From the NCBI RefSeq assembly GCF_002220775.1, contig NZ_CP019685.1, forward strand, positions 930,001 through 994,000: DNA of 64,000 nt. The letters run 5' to 3'. The translations under genes and the position numbers were made by a program. This DNA comes from Campylobacter sputorum (GTDB taxonomy: Bacteria > Campylobacterota > Campylobacteria > Campylobacterales > Campylobacteraceae). The notes under the pieces are model-generated. The model was not told the origin of the DNA. It saw only the letters and a program-made list of their open reading frames with translations, and did no database searches. Shown one piece after another: positions 47,262-58,014 of this stretch (position 1 is its first letter; every line of letters begins with the position of its first letter).

Positions 47262-49458
47262 GGAAATTTTCAAAACATTGGATTTGCAAAATTATATTGA
47301 GCATTTTAACTCATTTTTATCACGACCAAAGCCACTTTTTTTACAAGGCGATAGTAAGCTTAATTACGAAAAGATACTAATCTTATCAAATAGTGAATTT
47401 AAAGCACCTCCAAACATAACAAATTTAGATGATGCTCTTTTAAGACTTACCAAACAAGCAACGCTTCATATAAGCGAAATTTATGAATTTGCAAAGATAA
47501 TAGGATATTTTGAGTATCTAAAAAAACTCAAATTTGAACCAAAACTTGATGAATGGCTACAAAAGATAGAAATACCCCAAAATTTAAAAGATTTGCCAGA
47601 TAAATTTGATAAAAATGGCGAGTTTAAAGATGAATTAGATGATAGATTTGCTAGTCTAAAAGAAGCTTATAAAATCAAAAAAGAGCAGATAAATAGCGAA
47701 CTTAAAAAACTAATTTACTCAAAAAGTTTAACTCCATATCTTGTTGATACACAAATTCACTACATAAATGATAGCGAAACGCTTCTTTTAAGAGGCGGAT
47801 TTAATCACGCTATTAAAGGCAGTGTCATAGGAAGAAGTAGCGGCGGGTTTTTTTATATTTTTCCAACAACTATAAGCAAGTTAAAAAACGAACAAAGCGA
47901 AATACTAGATAAAAAAGAAGAGATTATTTACGAACATTGTGTAAAAATTAGTTCTATTTTGCATAAAAATTATCTGTTTTTGAAATTTATAAACCAAGCT
48001 TTCGACACTTTTGATGCTCTTAGTGCAAGAGCAATGATGGCAAAAAGCTGTGATTTGAGCTTTGTTTTACCAGATAGTTCCAAAGATATTATTTTAAGCG
48101 AATTTGCTCACCCTGCCCTAAAAAATCCAAAGCGAGTAAGCGTTGAGTTTTGTGGCAAAGTGCTACTAATAACTGGTGTAAATGCAGGTGGAAAAAGTAT
48201 GCTTTTAAAGTCAATAATATCTGCAAGTTTATTAGCCAAATACCTTCTTCCAATGAGTATAAATAGCACTAAATCAAAAATAGGAACATTTAAAAACTTT
48301 GAAACAATCATAGAAGATCCTCAAAATGTAAAAAATGACATATCAACATTTGCGGGCAGAATGATTAAATTTTCTAAACTTTTTTCTCAAAAATCCATCC
48401 TTATAGGAGTTGATGAAATAGAACTTGGAACCGATTTTGAAGAAGCCGCAAGTCTTTATAGCGTAATGATAAACAAACTTATGCAAAATGATATAAAAAT
48501 GGTAATTACAACGCATCATAAACGCTTAGCAATGTTACTTAGTAAAAATAGCGATGTAGAGCTAGTTGCGGCATTATATGATGAAGAAAAACGCTCACCT
48601 AAATTTGAGTTCCTAAAAGGCATTATAGGCAAAAGTTATGCATTTGAAACTGCACTTCGTTATGGCATAAGTCAAAACTTGGTAAGCGAAGCTAAAAAAG
48701 CTTATGGCGAAGATAAAGAAAATTTAAATTTGGCTATTTCTCAAGCTATAAATACACAAAATGAACTTAAAGAAAAAATCATACAAAATGATATAAAATC
48801 GCAAAAACTAGACAGACTGATATCAAATTTAAAAGACCAACAAGAAAAAAATTATGAAATTTTACAAAATAAGATAAATAAACTTGAAATTGAGTATTTT
48901 AAAGCTATAAATGAAGCCAAAAAAACTATAAATTTAAAAGATACAAAAGATAAGCAAAGAAGCATAAACAGAGCAAATGATTTAAAAAAAGCCATAGAAA
49001 TACCAAAGTCTGATAAGAGTGATTATAAATTTAGTATTGGCGATAGAGTAAAATATAATAACATCAAAGGCGAAATCATATCCGTAAACAAAAGTGAAGT
49101 TACCATTTTAAGCGATGGTATAAAATTAAGAGTTTCGCTAAATTCTATAAAACCAAGCGTAAATCAAGCTAAAATGCAACAACCAAAGCTAAATTTAAAC
49201 ATACAAAAACCTAAAAATGCAAGTATGATACTTGATTTACATGGACTTAGAGTAGAAGCTGCCTTGCAAAAAGTTGATAAATTTATTTCAGATAGTCTGA
49301 TTGTAGGTTTTGATGAAGTTGTTATAAAACACGGCATAGGCACAGGAAAATTAGCCTATGCTGTAAAAGAATTTTTAAAAGATCATCCAAGCGTAAAAGA
49401 GTTTTTTGATGCACCACCAAATTTAGGTGGATTTGGAGCAAAAATAATAAAATTATAA
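47254..49458 (+). CDS. mutS2: MutS2-type ATPase/endonuclease with Smr domain
   Basis: A 734-aa MutS2 protein. The helical core precedes an ABC-type ATPase with Walker A GVNAGGKSM (residues 308-316), signature-region FAGRM and Walker B SILIGVDEIELGTDFEEAA near 376-394, then TTHHKRLA. A coiled-coil stretch (about 490-575) and a KOW-like segment (FSIGDRVKYNNIKGEII) lead to the C-terminal Smr nuclease domain with LDLHGLRVEAAL and HGIGTGKL. MutS2 proteins act on branched DNA or collided ribosomes and lack the mismatch-binding domain of MutS. It closes the murC operon. Confidence 0.93.
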   Translation: MNEEIFKTLDLQNYIEHFNSFLSRPKPLFLQGDSKLNYEKILILSNSEFKAPPNITNLDDALLRLTKQATLHISEIYEFAKIIGYFEYLKKLKFEPKLDEWLQKIEIPQNLKDLPDKFDKNGEFKDELDDRFASLKEAYKIKKEQINSELKKLIYSKSLTPYLVDTQIHYINDSETLLLRGGFNHAIKGSVIGRSSGGFFYIFPTTISKLKNEQSEILDKKEEIIYEHCVKISSILHKNYLFLKFINQAFDTFDALSARAMMAKSCDLSFVLPDSSKDIILSEFAHPALKNPKRVSVEFCGKVLLITGVNAGGKSMLLKSIISASLLAKYLLPMSINSTKSKIGTFKNFETIIEDPQNVKNDISTFAGRMIKFSKLFSQKSILIGVDEIELGTDFEEAASLYSVMINKLMQNDIKMVITTHHKRLAMLLSKNSDVELVAALYDEEKRSPKFEFLKGIIGKSYAFETALRYGISQNLVSEAKKAYGEDKENLNLAISQAINTQNELKEKIIQNDIKSQKLDRLISNLKDQQEKNYEILQNKINKLEIEYFKAINEAKKTINLKDTKDKQRSINRANDLKKAIEIPKSDKSDYKFSIGDRVKYNNIKGEIISVNKSEVTILSDGIKLRVSLNSIKPSVNQAKMQQPKLNLNIQKPKNASMILDLHGLRVEAALQKVDKFISDSLIVGFDEVVIKHGIGTGKLAYAVKEFLKDHPSVKEFFDAPPNLGGFGAKIIKL

Positions 49459-49516
49459 ATGAAAATTTACTTTCAAAAAGTATAATTTTGTTAAAAAATC
49501 ATTTAAGGTTTAAACA

Positions 49517-51466
49517 ATGGAAAATGAAAATACACCTGATTTAAAAACAAAAAATCATAAACTCAAATTTATATTAATACCTATAATATTGTTTATTTTT
49601 ATAATACCAATAAATATTTTATTTTTATTATCTATGTATTATATGGATGATGATTTTAGAACAGAAGCTAAGTTTTTAAGTGTAAAAGAAACCATAGACA
49701 AGATAGAATTTAATTTAAAAAAATATGAAAATATTTCAGACTTTGATTTTGATAAATATATAAAAAATAGCTCTGAGTCCATATGGATGATTGGTTCTAA
49801 TGACTTAAAAGAACCTACTATATACTATAGCTCTAGATACCCAGAATTAATAAACTCACCACTATCTAACAGCAAATATATATTAATTGGTTTAGATGAA
49901 TATAAAGCTACCATAAAAGAAAATGAAATTTATAAATTCCAAGATATATCAAAATATATAAAGAAAGTAGTTTATTTCAAAAAAATCAGAGATGATTTAA
50001 TCATAGGATTTGATACAATATATATATTAGAAGGTAATTTTGCAAAAAATCATAATTTTACATATTGGATAATAGACAATATCAAATCAAATATTATTAT
50101 TAGCTTATTAGTATTAGCAATATCGATATTAGCAATATATATTTTATATAAATTTTATATAAGTTTTATAATAAAAATACAAGATGATATAAATAGAAAA
50201 AATAATGAACTACGCAATAAAAACAAAGAATTAAGACAAAAGATTTATATAGATTCCCTAACTGGTCTTTCAAATAAAACAGCTATATATAGGGATCTAA
50301 AAGATATGCAAATGCCAAAAATTATAGTTATAGATATTGATGATTTTAAGATAATGAATGATTATTTTGGAAAAACGGTATGCAATGAACTTTTAAAAAA
50401 ACTATCAAAAATTCTAAAAGATTTTTCAAAACAATATAACCTAAAACTATATAGACTTATAGGCGATCAGTTTGCACTTTTAGAAGATTCGCCATTTGAC
50501 ATAGAAAAATATGAAAATATGGTACAAGATTTAATCGCAAAACTTAAAGGAAAAATTTTTAGCATTCCTACTCCTGAAGATACTCTAGATTGCCAAGTAG
50601 AACTACATGTAACAATAGGCATGGCATTAGAATCAGAAAATACATTAGAAAAAGCTTTCACGGCATTAAAAATGGCAAAAAATCTAAATAAAGATTATGT
50701 TTGTTATTTTAAAGAAATAGATCAAATAAGAGAATTTAAAACAAGTATTTCTAGATCATATATGATAAATAAAGCTATATACAACAATGAAGTTATGCCA
50801 TATTTTCAACCAATTTTCGATAAAAACAAAAACATTATAAAATATGAATCTTTAGTAAGAATTGTTAACGATACAGAAGGCGCTATAAGTCCTGCTGTTT
50901 TTTTAGAAGTTTCTAAAAAAACAAAAAGATATGCTGAGATAGAAATGATACTTATAGATAAAACATTTAAAACTCTCAAAAAACATCCAAATACAATAAT
51001 ATCTTTAAACATATCAAAAATAGATATGATAGATGGAATTATAAGTTCTTTTATAATAGAAAAACTGAGTGAATACGACATAGGAAATAGAGTTGTTTTT
51101 GAAATACTAGAAGATGAAAATATAGAAAACATAAGAAGAATTGAAGATTTCATAAAAAGAGTAAAAAGAATGGGTGCTAAAATAGCAATAGATGACTTTG
51201 GAAGCGGATATAGCAATTTTGCCTATTTATTAAAACTAATGCCAGATTATCTAAAAATAGACGGTTCAATAATAAAAGATATAGATAAAGATAGAAACTC
51301 ATATGCCATAACAAGAGCAATTGTTGCATTTGCAAAAGACTTGAATATAAAAACAATAGCAGAGTTCGTGAAATCAAAAGAGGTTTTTGATATATGCGTT
51401 GAACTTAATATAGATGAATTTCAAGGCTACTATTTAGGTGAACCAAAAAAGGATTTATTATATTGA
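49517..51466 (+). CDS. Membrane GGDEF-EAL protein with degenerate GGDEF and plausible active EAL
   Basis: A 649-aa cyclic-di-GMP signalling protein. Two membrane segments (about residues 18-42 and 190-215) flank a periplasmic sensor of about 145 residues. The GGDEF domain starts at IDSLTGLSNKTAIYRDL, but its signature reads RLIGDQFALLED, so diguanylate cyclase activity is unlikely. The EAL domain has YESLVRI in place of EAL-V-R, keeping the metal-binding Glu, with LNIS, FEILEDE, DDFGSGYSNF, LKIDGSII, AEFV and FQGYYLGEP all intact. It is therefore probably a c-di-GMP phosphodiesterase. It overlaps the LysE-type gene by 4 bases. Confidence 0.9.
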   Translation: MENENTPDLKTKNHKLKFILIPIILFIFIIPINILFLLSMYYMDDDFRTEAKFLSVKETIDKIEFNLKKYENISDFDFDKYIKNSSESIWMIGSNDLKEPTIYYSSRYPELINSPLSNSKYILIGLDEYKATIKENEIYKFQDISKYIKKVVYFKKIRDDLIIGFDTIYILEGNFAKNHNFTYWIIDNIKSNIIISLLVLAISILAIYILYKFYISFIIKIQDDINRKNNELRNKNKELRQKIYIDSLTGLSNKTAIYRDLKDMQMPKIIVIDIDDFKIMNDYFGKTVCNELLKKLSKILKDFSKQYNLKLYRLIGDQFALLEDSPFDIEKYENMVQDLIAKLKGKIFSIPTPEDTLDCQVELHVTIGMALESENTLEKAFTALKMAKNLNKDYVCYFKEIDQIREFKTSISRSYMINKAIYNNEVMPYFQPIFDKNKNIIKYESLVRIVNDTEGAISPAVFLEVSKKTKRYAEIEMILIDKTFKTLKKHPNTIISLNISKIDMIDGIISSFIIEKLSEYDIGNRVVFEILEDENIENIRRIEDFIKRVKRMGAKIAIDDFGSGYSNFAYLLKLMPDYLKIDGSIIKDIDKDRNSYAITRAIVAFAKDLNIKTIAEFVKSKEVFDICVELNIDEFQGYYLGEPKKDLLY

Positions 51467-52059
51467 TTAATTTTTTGCTTCATGGGATTTTATTAGGATA
51501 TGGTGCAGCAGTACCTATAGGTCCTGTAAATATAATCATAATGTCTTATGCGCTTAAATCTTATATTTATGCACTTTTATTTGGAATTGGTGCTATGTGT
51601 GCTGACATTTTTTATCTAATTCTTTTAAATTATGGTATTTTAAATTTTTTAAATACACCAATAATTCTAAAATCTTTAGCTGTATTTGGAGCTATTTTTT
51701 TACTATATATATCTTACACAATTATAAAAAATGCACACAATAAAATATCTTTTAAAGATGTTGAATTTTCATCAAAGCTTCAAACATTCCTAAAAGGTTT
51801 CTTGCTTACAATAAGCAATCCTTATACTATAGGATTTTGGCTAAGCATAGCAACTATAAGTAGCGATAAATCATCGAGTATAGCTATTATTTCTGGTTTG
51901 ATTATAGCTATATTTTCTTGGATTTCACTAATGCCTCTTTTTGTATACAAAAACAGAAATTTTATAAACAATCATATGGCAAGAAATCTATCTTACATAG
52001 CTTCTATAATATTACTTTTCTTTGCTTTTATGTTAATTTACAAAAATTTTATTATTTAA
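51463..52059 (+). CDS. LysE-family amino-acid exporter
   Basis: A 198-aa inner-membrane protein of the LysE/RhtB type. The N terminus LLGYGAAVPIGPVNIIIMSYA carries the conserved GPxN-like motif, then five or six membrane segments; GFLLTISNPYTIGFWLS matches the second family motif (NP in the fifth segment). It likely exports an amino acid or similar metabolite. The start is TTG overlapping the GGDEF-EAL stop (TTGA), so expression is probably coupled to that gene. RidA follows 55 bases downstream. Confidence 0.88.
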   Translation: MINFLLHGILLGYGAAVPIGPVNIIIMSYALKSYIYALLFGIGAMCADIFYLILLNYGILNFLNTPIILKSLAVFGAIFLLYISYTIIKNAHNKISFKDVEFSSKLQTFLKGFLLTISNPYTIGFWLSIATISSDKSSSIAIISGLIIAIFSWISLMPLFVYKNRNFINNHMARNLSYIASIILLFFAFMLIYKNFII

Positions 52060-52114
52060 AAAACATATATTATTAATAATGATATAATTTACAAATTTTA
52101 TTTTAGGAGAAAAT

Positions 52115-52489
52115 ATGAAAAAAATTTCAACAAAAAATGCACCCGCAGCTATTGGACCATATTCGCAAGCAGTTATCTCAAATGGTTTTATATTTGGCTC
52201 TGGACAAATTCCTCTTACAAAAGATGGTGAACTTTTGAGTAATGATGTAGTTAATCAAACTCATCAAGTTATGAAAAATATATCCTGTGTTTTACAAGAA
52301 GCTGGTTCATCATTAGACAACATAGTAAAAACTACAATTTTTTTAAAAAATATAAGTGATTTTGCAAAAGTAAATGAAGTTTATGCAAGTTATTTTAAAG
52401 GCGAAATAAAACCAGCAAGAAGCACTGTTGGCATAGCAAATCTACCAAAAGACGTTCTAGTAGAGATAGAGTATATAGCTCAAATTTAA
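52115..52489 (+). CDS. ridA: RidA family enamine/imine deaminase
   Basis: A 124-aa YjgF/YER057c/UK114-type protein. It hydrolyses reactive enamine/imine intermediates (such as 2-aminoacrylate) released by PLP enzymes. NAPAAIGPYSQAVISNGFIF is the standard N terminus, and PARSTVGIANLPKDVLVEIE is the family signature, with the catalytic Arg in PARS. TTTTAGGAGAAAAT before the ATG is a strong ribosome site. A stem-loop terminator separates it from the convergent pnp. Confidence 0.95.
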   Translation: MKKISTKNAPAAIGPYSQAVISNGFIFGSGQIPLTKDGELLSNDVVNQTHQVMKNISCVLQEAGSSLDNIVKTTIFLKNISDFAKVNEVYASYFKGEIKPARSTVGIANLPKDVLVEIEYIAQI

Positions 52490-52496
52490 ACTATAC

Positions 52497-52526
52497 AAAT
52501 AGAAAAGAGTTAATTCTTTTCTATTT
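52497..52526. terminator. Bidirectional stem-loop between ridA and pnp
   Basis: AAATAGAAAAGA (52497-52508) pairs perfectly with TCTTTTCTATTT (52515-52526) around a 6-base loop. It lies between two convergent genes, with T-rich sequence on the ridA side and A/T-rich sequence on the pnp side. Confidence 0.75.
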
Positions 52527-52535
52527 TATGTAATT

Positions 52536-54698
52536 TTACTCAGCTAAATCAAGAGAGATTTTGTTACCTTTTTGTTCGCCTACTTTTACTTTTATCTTAT
52601 CTCCAACGCTAAGTGGAGTTTTTATTTTTGATATATGCAAAAGTCCATCAATATTATCTCTTAAAGAAATAAATGCACCAAAATCTAAAATATTTTTAAC
52701 TTCCCCCTCAAACTCTTCACCCATTTCAAATTTGATCGTCTCTTTTTTATGTTGAGAATTTTGCTTTCTTTTTTGATTTTTATCTTTAGAAACTATTTCT
52801 ATTATATAATCTTTTGCAGCATCTACATTTTTTTTAACATCTCCAGCTATCTTAACTTCGCCTTTTTCTCTATCTAAATCAACACTAACTGCAAATTTTT
52901 CTATAATCTCTTTTATAGTTTTTCCAGCTTGTCCTATGATATCTACAATTTTACTTGGATCTATGTTAAAAAGTTCAAATTTAGGTAAAATATCTTCATT
53001 TAAAACAATCTGATCATTTGCATTTTCCATTAAATTTAAAATATGCTCTCTGCCCTCTTTTGCTTGATATAGTGCTTGCCTTAATACATCTAAACTAATA
53101 CCGCCAAGCTTTATATCCATCTGCAAAGCAGTTATCCCATCAATAGATCCTGCAACTTTAAAATCCATATCGCCATCATGATCTTCAAGTCCCATTATAT
53201 CAGTTAAAATAGCATATTTATCATCCTCAAATACAAGCCCCATAGCAACGCCAGCAACTAATTTTATAGTATCAACACCAGCTGCTCTCATGCAAAGAGA
53301 TCCACCGCAAACACTAGCCATAGAACTAGAACCATTGCTTTCTAAAATTTCACTTACAACTCTTATTGTATAAGGCGAAGTTTCTTGTATGCTAGGAGCT
53401 AATGCTCTTTTAGCTAAATTTCCATGCCCCAATTCTCTTCTTCCAGGACTTCTTAATGGACTTGCTTCGCCAACACAAAATCCAGGAAAATTATAATTAA
53501 ACATAAATCTCTCAGCAACAGCTCCCTTTTGAGTAAGCATTTCGCTCATCTGAGCATCACTATCTGAGCCAAGAGTAGCTACAACAAGAGCTTGAGTTTG
53601 ACCTCTTGTAAAAAGACAACTTCCATGTGCATTAGGAAGTATGTTGGTTTCTATACTAATAGGTCTAACATCTTTTAATCCTCTACCATCGGCTCTTTTA
53701 TGCTCATTTATAATCTGATCTCTTATGATTTTTCTTTTGTATTTACCTAGAACATTTTGTATAACTTTAAGATCCCAACCTTCATTTACAGCAGTTTCAT
53801 CTTCTGATATAGCTTTTGCTATTGTATCAAGTTCACTAGCCCTTTCGCTTTTAGCCATTTTATTTATGGCATCTTTTACATCATTTTTATAAAATTCATC
53901 TATATAAACGGCTATACTTTCATTTTCTATCTCTGGTTTTAAATCAAGATTTGCATCTTCTTTTTTTAAATTTAAAAAAGCCTCTTCATAAGCGTTACTG
54001 CCTTTTAGTATAGCAGCTCTTGCAAACTCAATAGCTTCAAGCATTCTATCTTCACTAAATTCATTCATATTTTGATTTATAACAAGATCAGATAAATCTT
54101 TTGATAAATTATTATTATCGCCAATTGTTGGCAAACTTCTCATCTCTATCATTAAAAGTTCATCTTTTAATCCAGCTACATACAAATCCAAAGTAGAATT
54201 ATTAAGATCGCTATTGCTAGGATTTATTACAAATTTATCATCTATACAGCCAACTCTAACGCCACAAACCGGCATTGAAACAGGTATATCACTTAAATAA
54301 AGTGCGATACTAGCAGCATTTAAGCTCACAACTTGCAAATCAACTTCAGGATCTGCTGAAAGAACATAAACCACAATTTGAGTAGGATAAGCATAACCTT
54401 TTGGAAAAAGCGGCCTTAAACTTCTATCTATTATCCTAGATGTTAAAATTTCAAAATCACCAGGTTTTGTCTCTCTTTTTACATATCCACCAGGAATTCT
54501 CCCAGCTGCGTATTGTTTTTCTATATATTGCACAGTTAAAGGCAAAAAATCATCTTCAACTTGCGAATTTTCTCTAGCAACAGTAGCTAATATAACTGTG
54601 TTTTTTACTCTCATTAAAACAGCACCAGCTGCTTGTTTTGCAACTTTATCTACATCAAAAATTTCATTTTGATTATTTACTTCTATTTTAACTTGCAC
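52536..54698 (-). CDS. pnp: Polynucleotide phosphorylase
   Basis: A 720-aa 3'-5' exoribonuclease using phosphate, part of RNA decay. It has two RNase PH domains: the first contains [20 protein letters not shown]-like sequence, the second [25 protein letters not shown] and [21 protein letters not shown] domain follows ([16 protein letters not shown]), then a C-terminal S1 domain ([18 protein letters not shown]). Length and order fit the family. The start is GTG preceded by AAGGAGATAAGA, overlapping the upstream phosphoribosyltransferase-like gene by 11 bases. It is the last gene of the run that begins with 6S RNA and purD. Confidence 0.96.
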   Translation of the reverse strand: MQVKIEVNNQNEIFDVDKVAKQAAGAVLMRVKNTVILATVARENSQVEDDFLPLTVQYIEKQYAAGRIPGGYVKRETKPGDFEILTSRIIDRSLRPLFPKGYAYPTQIVVYVLSADPEVDLQVVSLNAASIALYLSDIPVSMPVCGVRVGCIDDKFVINPSNSDLNNSTLDLYVAGLKDELLMIEMRSLPTIGDNNNLSKDLSDLVINQNMNEFSEDRMLEAIEFARAAILKGSNAYEEAFLNLKKEDANLDLKPEIENESIAVYIDEFYKNDVKDAINKMAKSERASELDTIAKAISEDETAVNEGWDLKVIQNVLGKYKRKIIRDQIINEHKRADGRGLKDVRPISIETNILPNAHGSCLFTRGQTQALVVATLGSDSDAQMSEMLTQKGAVAERFMFNYNFPGFCVGEASPLRSPGRRELGHGNLAKRALAPSIQETSPYTIRVVSEILESNGSSSMASVCGGSLCMRAAGVDTIKLVAGVAMGLVFEDDKYAILTDIMGLEDHDGDMDFKVAGSIDGITALQMDIKLGGISLDVLRQALYQAKEGREHILNLMENANDQIVLNEDILPKFELFNIDPSKIVDIIGQAGKTIKEIIEKFAVSVDLDREKGEVKIAGDVKKNVDAAKDYIIEIVSKDKNQKRKQNSQHKKETIKFEMGEEFEGEVKNILDFGAFISLRDNIDGLLHISKIKTPLSVGDKIKVKVGEQKGNKISLDLAE

Positions 54699-55383
54699 TC
54701 TTATCTCCTTTTTGAAGCGGCAAATAATATGGACTTTCTTCTAGTATAGAAACTATAATTTCTGGACTTGAAATAATTTTATTTCTATAATAAAAATCCA
54801 CACTAACAAAATTAGCAATTTTATGAACGGCATAAACCTTATCCACTAAAACATTTAGCTCATCGGCGATATCAGTTGAAATAAGAGGTGTGAGATAAGT
54901 TATAGATTTTACCCCTTCATTTAACAGAGTTTTTACACAAATTTCAGCAGTAAGTCCAGTTTCACAACCTTCGTCAATAAGCAAAATGTTTTTATTTGCT
55001 AATTCACCTAATAAATTTCCTTTTCTAAATTTATAAACATTTTTTAAAATTTTTTCTTCGTATTTCCTATGCGCCTCCCCAAAAACATAACCAAGCGTTA
55101 TGCCAAAAGATTTTATTAAATTTTCATGCAGAACTATCTCTTGTGTTTCGCTTACCATACCTATCACACATTCGCCATTATGTGGTGCATAAATGGATTC
55201 ACAAAACATAATCTCATAACTTAATTTAAGCTCTTTTGCGACAATATCTGCAACTATAACAGAATCCAAGGATGAACACACCATAAGATAATCATCGTTT
55301 ACCAAATCATTTGGTAAAATTTCTATGATTTTTTGTGCCGCTTCAATTTGATTTTCAAATTGCAACTCTTCTAGAGCAATCAT
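54688..55383 (-). CDS. Phosphoribosyltransferase-like protein
   Basis: A 231-aa cytoplasmic protein with a type I phosphoribosyltransferase fold. [20 protein letters not shown] (about residues 130-149) is the PRPP-loop-like motif, in which two acidic residues precede a small-residue loop. The N-terminal half ([20 protein letters not shown]) gives the early strands, and [19 protein letters not shown] resembles the tail of haem-independent family members. The substrate cannot be read. Its ATG overlaps the lptD stop (ATGA) and its end overlaps pnp. A similar gene sits next to pnp in C. jejuni, as I recall. Confidence 0.75.
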   Translation of the reverse strand: MIALEELQFENQIEAAQKIIEILPNDLVNDDYLMVCSSLDSVIVADIVAKELKLSYEIMFCESIYAPHNGECVIGMVSETQEIVLHENLIKSFGITLGYVFGEAHRKYEEKILKNVYKFRKGNLLGELANKNILLIDEGCETGLTAEICVKTLLNEGVKSITYLTPLISTDIADELNVLVDKVYAVHKIANFVSVDFYYRNKIISSPEIIVSILEESPYYLPLQKGDKSAS

Positions 55384-57572
55384 TGATTACCACTATATTG
55401 CGTTGTGGAATAATCATAGCCAACGCTACCGATTGGATAAAAATTAAAATACAAATACACAGCTTTTTTCTTCTCCATTCCTGGGCCTGCACTTGTAAAT
55501 TCAGGCTCTAAATCTTCTTTAAATTTAATAGTATATCCCCAACATTTTCTTCTATAATTTATCCCTGTACTCCATGTTTTTGTATAGTTATTTTCAAAAT
55601 CATATCCAAAGCTACCAAAAACAGAATAATACCTATTTATATTAACTAAACCAGTTGCACCAAAATACTCTTCTTTATCATATTTTTGAGTATTTTTACT
55701 CTTTCCTTTATTTTCATAATTATGCCAAAGTCTAAGCGATATGATAGAGTGTGAATAATTAATCATACTTTGTATTTTTTCAAATATATCTTCACTAAAA
55801 TCATATTCAAATTTATTATGAAGAGATAAATTTGAATAAGGGAAAATAGATATACGATGCTTTAAATTTAGATATTTATCTTTATCTATATTATAACCAC
55901 TCTCAACGCTATGTCTTAGTACTTTTCTACCATCTTTGTTATAAAAATACTGAACCATACTAGCAGATGAAGTTTCATCTAAATACTTTTCATCCACACT
56001 AGTTACAAAATTATCTTCTAAATATCTATCAAACAGATTAATATTTGATAAATCACCATATCCATTATATATTTTTTTATCTATACCATTTTTTTCATAC
56101 CCTGGAATTACATAATCAACTGCAAAATTTATAGTATGAAAAAAGTTACTATAAGCCTTAGAAAGCTCTGTGGATAAAGCAAATTGAGTGTATGTGTTTA
56201 TATAATCATTATCTTTTACATCTTGAATTTGATTATCTATGATAGCTTTGTTTTTTGAGTAATTAACCTTTGTGGTGTATAAATTTTCTTTAACTACAAA
56301 TTTCAAATACTCATCCATTAAATCTGTGCTCCAAGTTACTGGCAGATTAAACTCAACTTGATTTGCAGTTGTTCCTATATCCCTATCATATCTATGATAT
56401 AGCAAATCAGTAGAATAAAGAAGTTTTGGCATAAAAAGCGAATCTACAAATTTATGATATTGTATGGTAGGAAGTTCTTGAACTGTTTTGTCATTATTTC
56501 CTTTTGACGCAAGCTCAAAAAGATCCACATAATATCTACCATAAAGACCCACATAATGATTGTCTTTAGAAAGAAAATAATTTAACCTAGAAGTTACCAA
56601 AGAATCATCATAGTCATTATCAGATCCTGTATTTTGAAGCTTTAGATACTCAACATCTCTTAAAGATATATAATCTATCCAAAGCCCTTCTTTATAGCTA
56701 TCATCTAGCAAATATTTTACTAATTTATCCCTTTCATACTTTAACTCAAAACCTTTATGAGAATCGTTTTTTAGATTTTGCTCTTCTTGATAAGATTTCT
56801 TTTCTTTAAAAATACCAGTTGTAATACTTCCTCTTGAATCCATAGAATCAACAAATCTAAATGTTCCATAAATTCCAGTTCCTCTATTTGTTCTAATCTG
56901 AGGATCTAACTCTAAATCCCATCTATCTTGTGGTGCGAAATATATCGGTTGCCTATAAAACAATCCTTCCTTTTGCTTATATCCAACACTTGGAATCAAA
57001 AGTCCAGTTCTTCTAGTTTTATCTGTTGGAAATCCAAAATATGGAAGATAAAAAACAGGAACACTTCCTATATAAAATCTAGGGTTAAAAAGATGTAAAT
57101 ACTTGCTTTCTTTGTTCATCATACCGCTTGTAAATTTAATAGACCAATCAGGATCATTAACATTACAACTTGATACCACAGAACCACTTGTATTATAATA
57201 CTCTTTATCATCACAAGCATTATCGCTTTGTATCCAAACTTCATTTTGCTTATTCATCATAAAAGAAGCATCCGAAGTTATGTTATTATTTTCTAAATAA
57301 AGTTTTGTGTAAGATGACCTGCTAATATAACCATCTTTTGTCATAAAATTTACATTACCAAAAAGCTCTATACTAGAATTATCATCATCGTGATACATAG
57401 CTTTATCAGCAGTAGCAAGATAGCTTTGCGAGAAAACCAAAACATTACCATTTGCTATAGTTGTATTTCCTTCTTTGGTTACTTCATCTGCTAAAAGTTC
57501 CATATTTTCAATTTTACAATACGAAATCGTAGAAAGCACGCAAAGAAAAAAAATAATCTTTTTAATACGCAT
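55380..57572 (-). CDS. lptD: LPS-assembly outer-membrane protein LptD
   Basis: A 730-aa translocon that inserts lipopolysaccharide or lipooligosaccharide into the outer leaflet with LptE. The signal peptide is [17 protein letters not shown]. The N-terminal jellyroll (OstA/LptA-like) is ENMELLADEVTKEGNTTIANG and TADKAMYHDDDNSSIELFGN. The barrel domain starts near HLFNPRFYIGSVPVFYLPYF with GFPTDKTRRTGLLIPSVGYK, the classic LptD block. C143 and C159-type cysteines (DNACDDKEY, SSCNVNDPDW) and RRKCWGYTIKF could form the activating disulfides. It overlaps the RDD gene by 11 bases. Confidence 0.93.
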   Translation of the reverse strand: MRIKKIIFFLCVLSTISYCKIENMELLADEVTKEGNTTIANGNVLVFSQSYLATADKAMYHDDDNSSIELFGNVNFMTKDGYISRSSYTKLYLENNNITSDASFMMNKQNEVWIQSDNACDDKEYYNTSGSVVSSCNVNDPDWSIKFTSGMMNKESKYLHLFNPRFYIGSVPVFYLPYFGFPTDKTRRTGLLIPSVGYKQKEGLFYRQPIYFAPQDRWDLELDPQIRTNRGTGIYGTFRFVDSMDSRGSITTGIFKEKKSYQEEQNLKNDSHKGFELKYERDKLVKYLLDDSYKEGLWIDYISLRDVEYLKLQNTGSDNDYDDSLVTSRLNYFLSKDNHYVGLYGRYYVDLFELASKGNNDKTVQELPTIQYHKFVDSLFMPKLLYSTDLLYHRYDRDIGTTANQVEFNLPVTWSTDLMDEYLKFVVKENLYTTKVNYSKNKAIIDNQIQDVKDNDYINTYTQFALSTELSKAYSNFFHTINFAVDYVIPGYEKNGIDKKIYNGYGDLSNINLFDRYLEDNFVTSVDEKYLDETSSASMVQYFYNKDGRKVLRHSVESGYNIDKDKYLNLKHRISIFPYSNLSLHNKFEYDFSEDIFEKIQSMINYSHSIISLRLWHNYENKGKSKNTQKYDKEEYFGATGLVNINRYYSVFGSFGYDFENNYTKTWSTGINYRRKCWGYTIKFKEDLEPEFTSAGPGMEKKKAVYLYFNFYPIGSVGYDYSTTQYSGNQ

Positions 57573-58014
57573 TTATCACCACTGTTTTTGCGATTTTATC
57601 ATGCCAAGTTTGTCTTAGCTGATTTCCTAAAGCCCAAACAAACCCTAAGTATAAAAAACTCTCACTAACTATTCTAAAAATCGCTCTTAAAATAGCTGTG
57701 CTTAATTTTGGTTTTGAAAGCATAACAACATCAATGCATACTATTTTACAAATTATTTTACCTATAGTTGCACCATAATACCATATAAAAAACGACTGAT
57801 AAACAACTTTTAAAAGCACAAGTTGAAGACTCATGGATGAAACCATTTGCAATGTTTGTTCAAAATCATTATTGGTAGTAAAAAAATCCCAATAAATTAT
57901 CACAAAAAGCAAACTAAGTAAAACCTCATCAATGGCATAAGATAAAAATCTTTTGTTCATTGGTGCTATATCAATGCCCTCTGTATTTAGTTTTTTTAAT
58001 ACATTATCACTCAT
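57562..58014 (-). CDS. RDD family membrane protein
   Basis: A 150-aa inner-membrane protein. The RDD-type N terminus ([20 protein letters not shown], with R and D in place) is followed by three membrane segments and [20 protein letters not shown], the conserved TxGK block. It ends [16 protein letters not shown], which is the family's HDxxAxT/V signature. Function unproven; some members are antiporters. It overlaps purD by 4 bases (ATGA) and lptD by 11, so it is a tightly coupled operon member. Confidence 0.9.
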   Translation of the reverse strand: MSDNVLKKLNTEGIDIAPMNKRFLSYAIDEVLLSLLFVIIYWDFFTTNNDFEQTLQMVSSMSLQLVLLKVVYQSFFIWYYGATIGKIICKIVCIDVVMLSKPKLSTAILRAIFRIVSESFLYLGFVWALGNQLRQTWHDKIAKTVVINAY

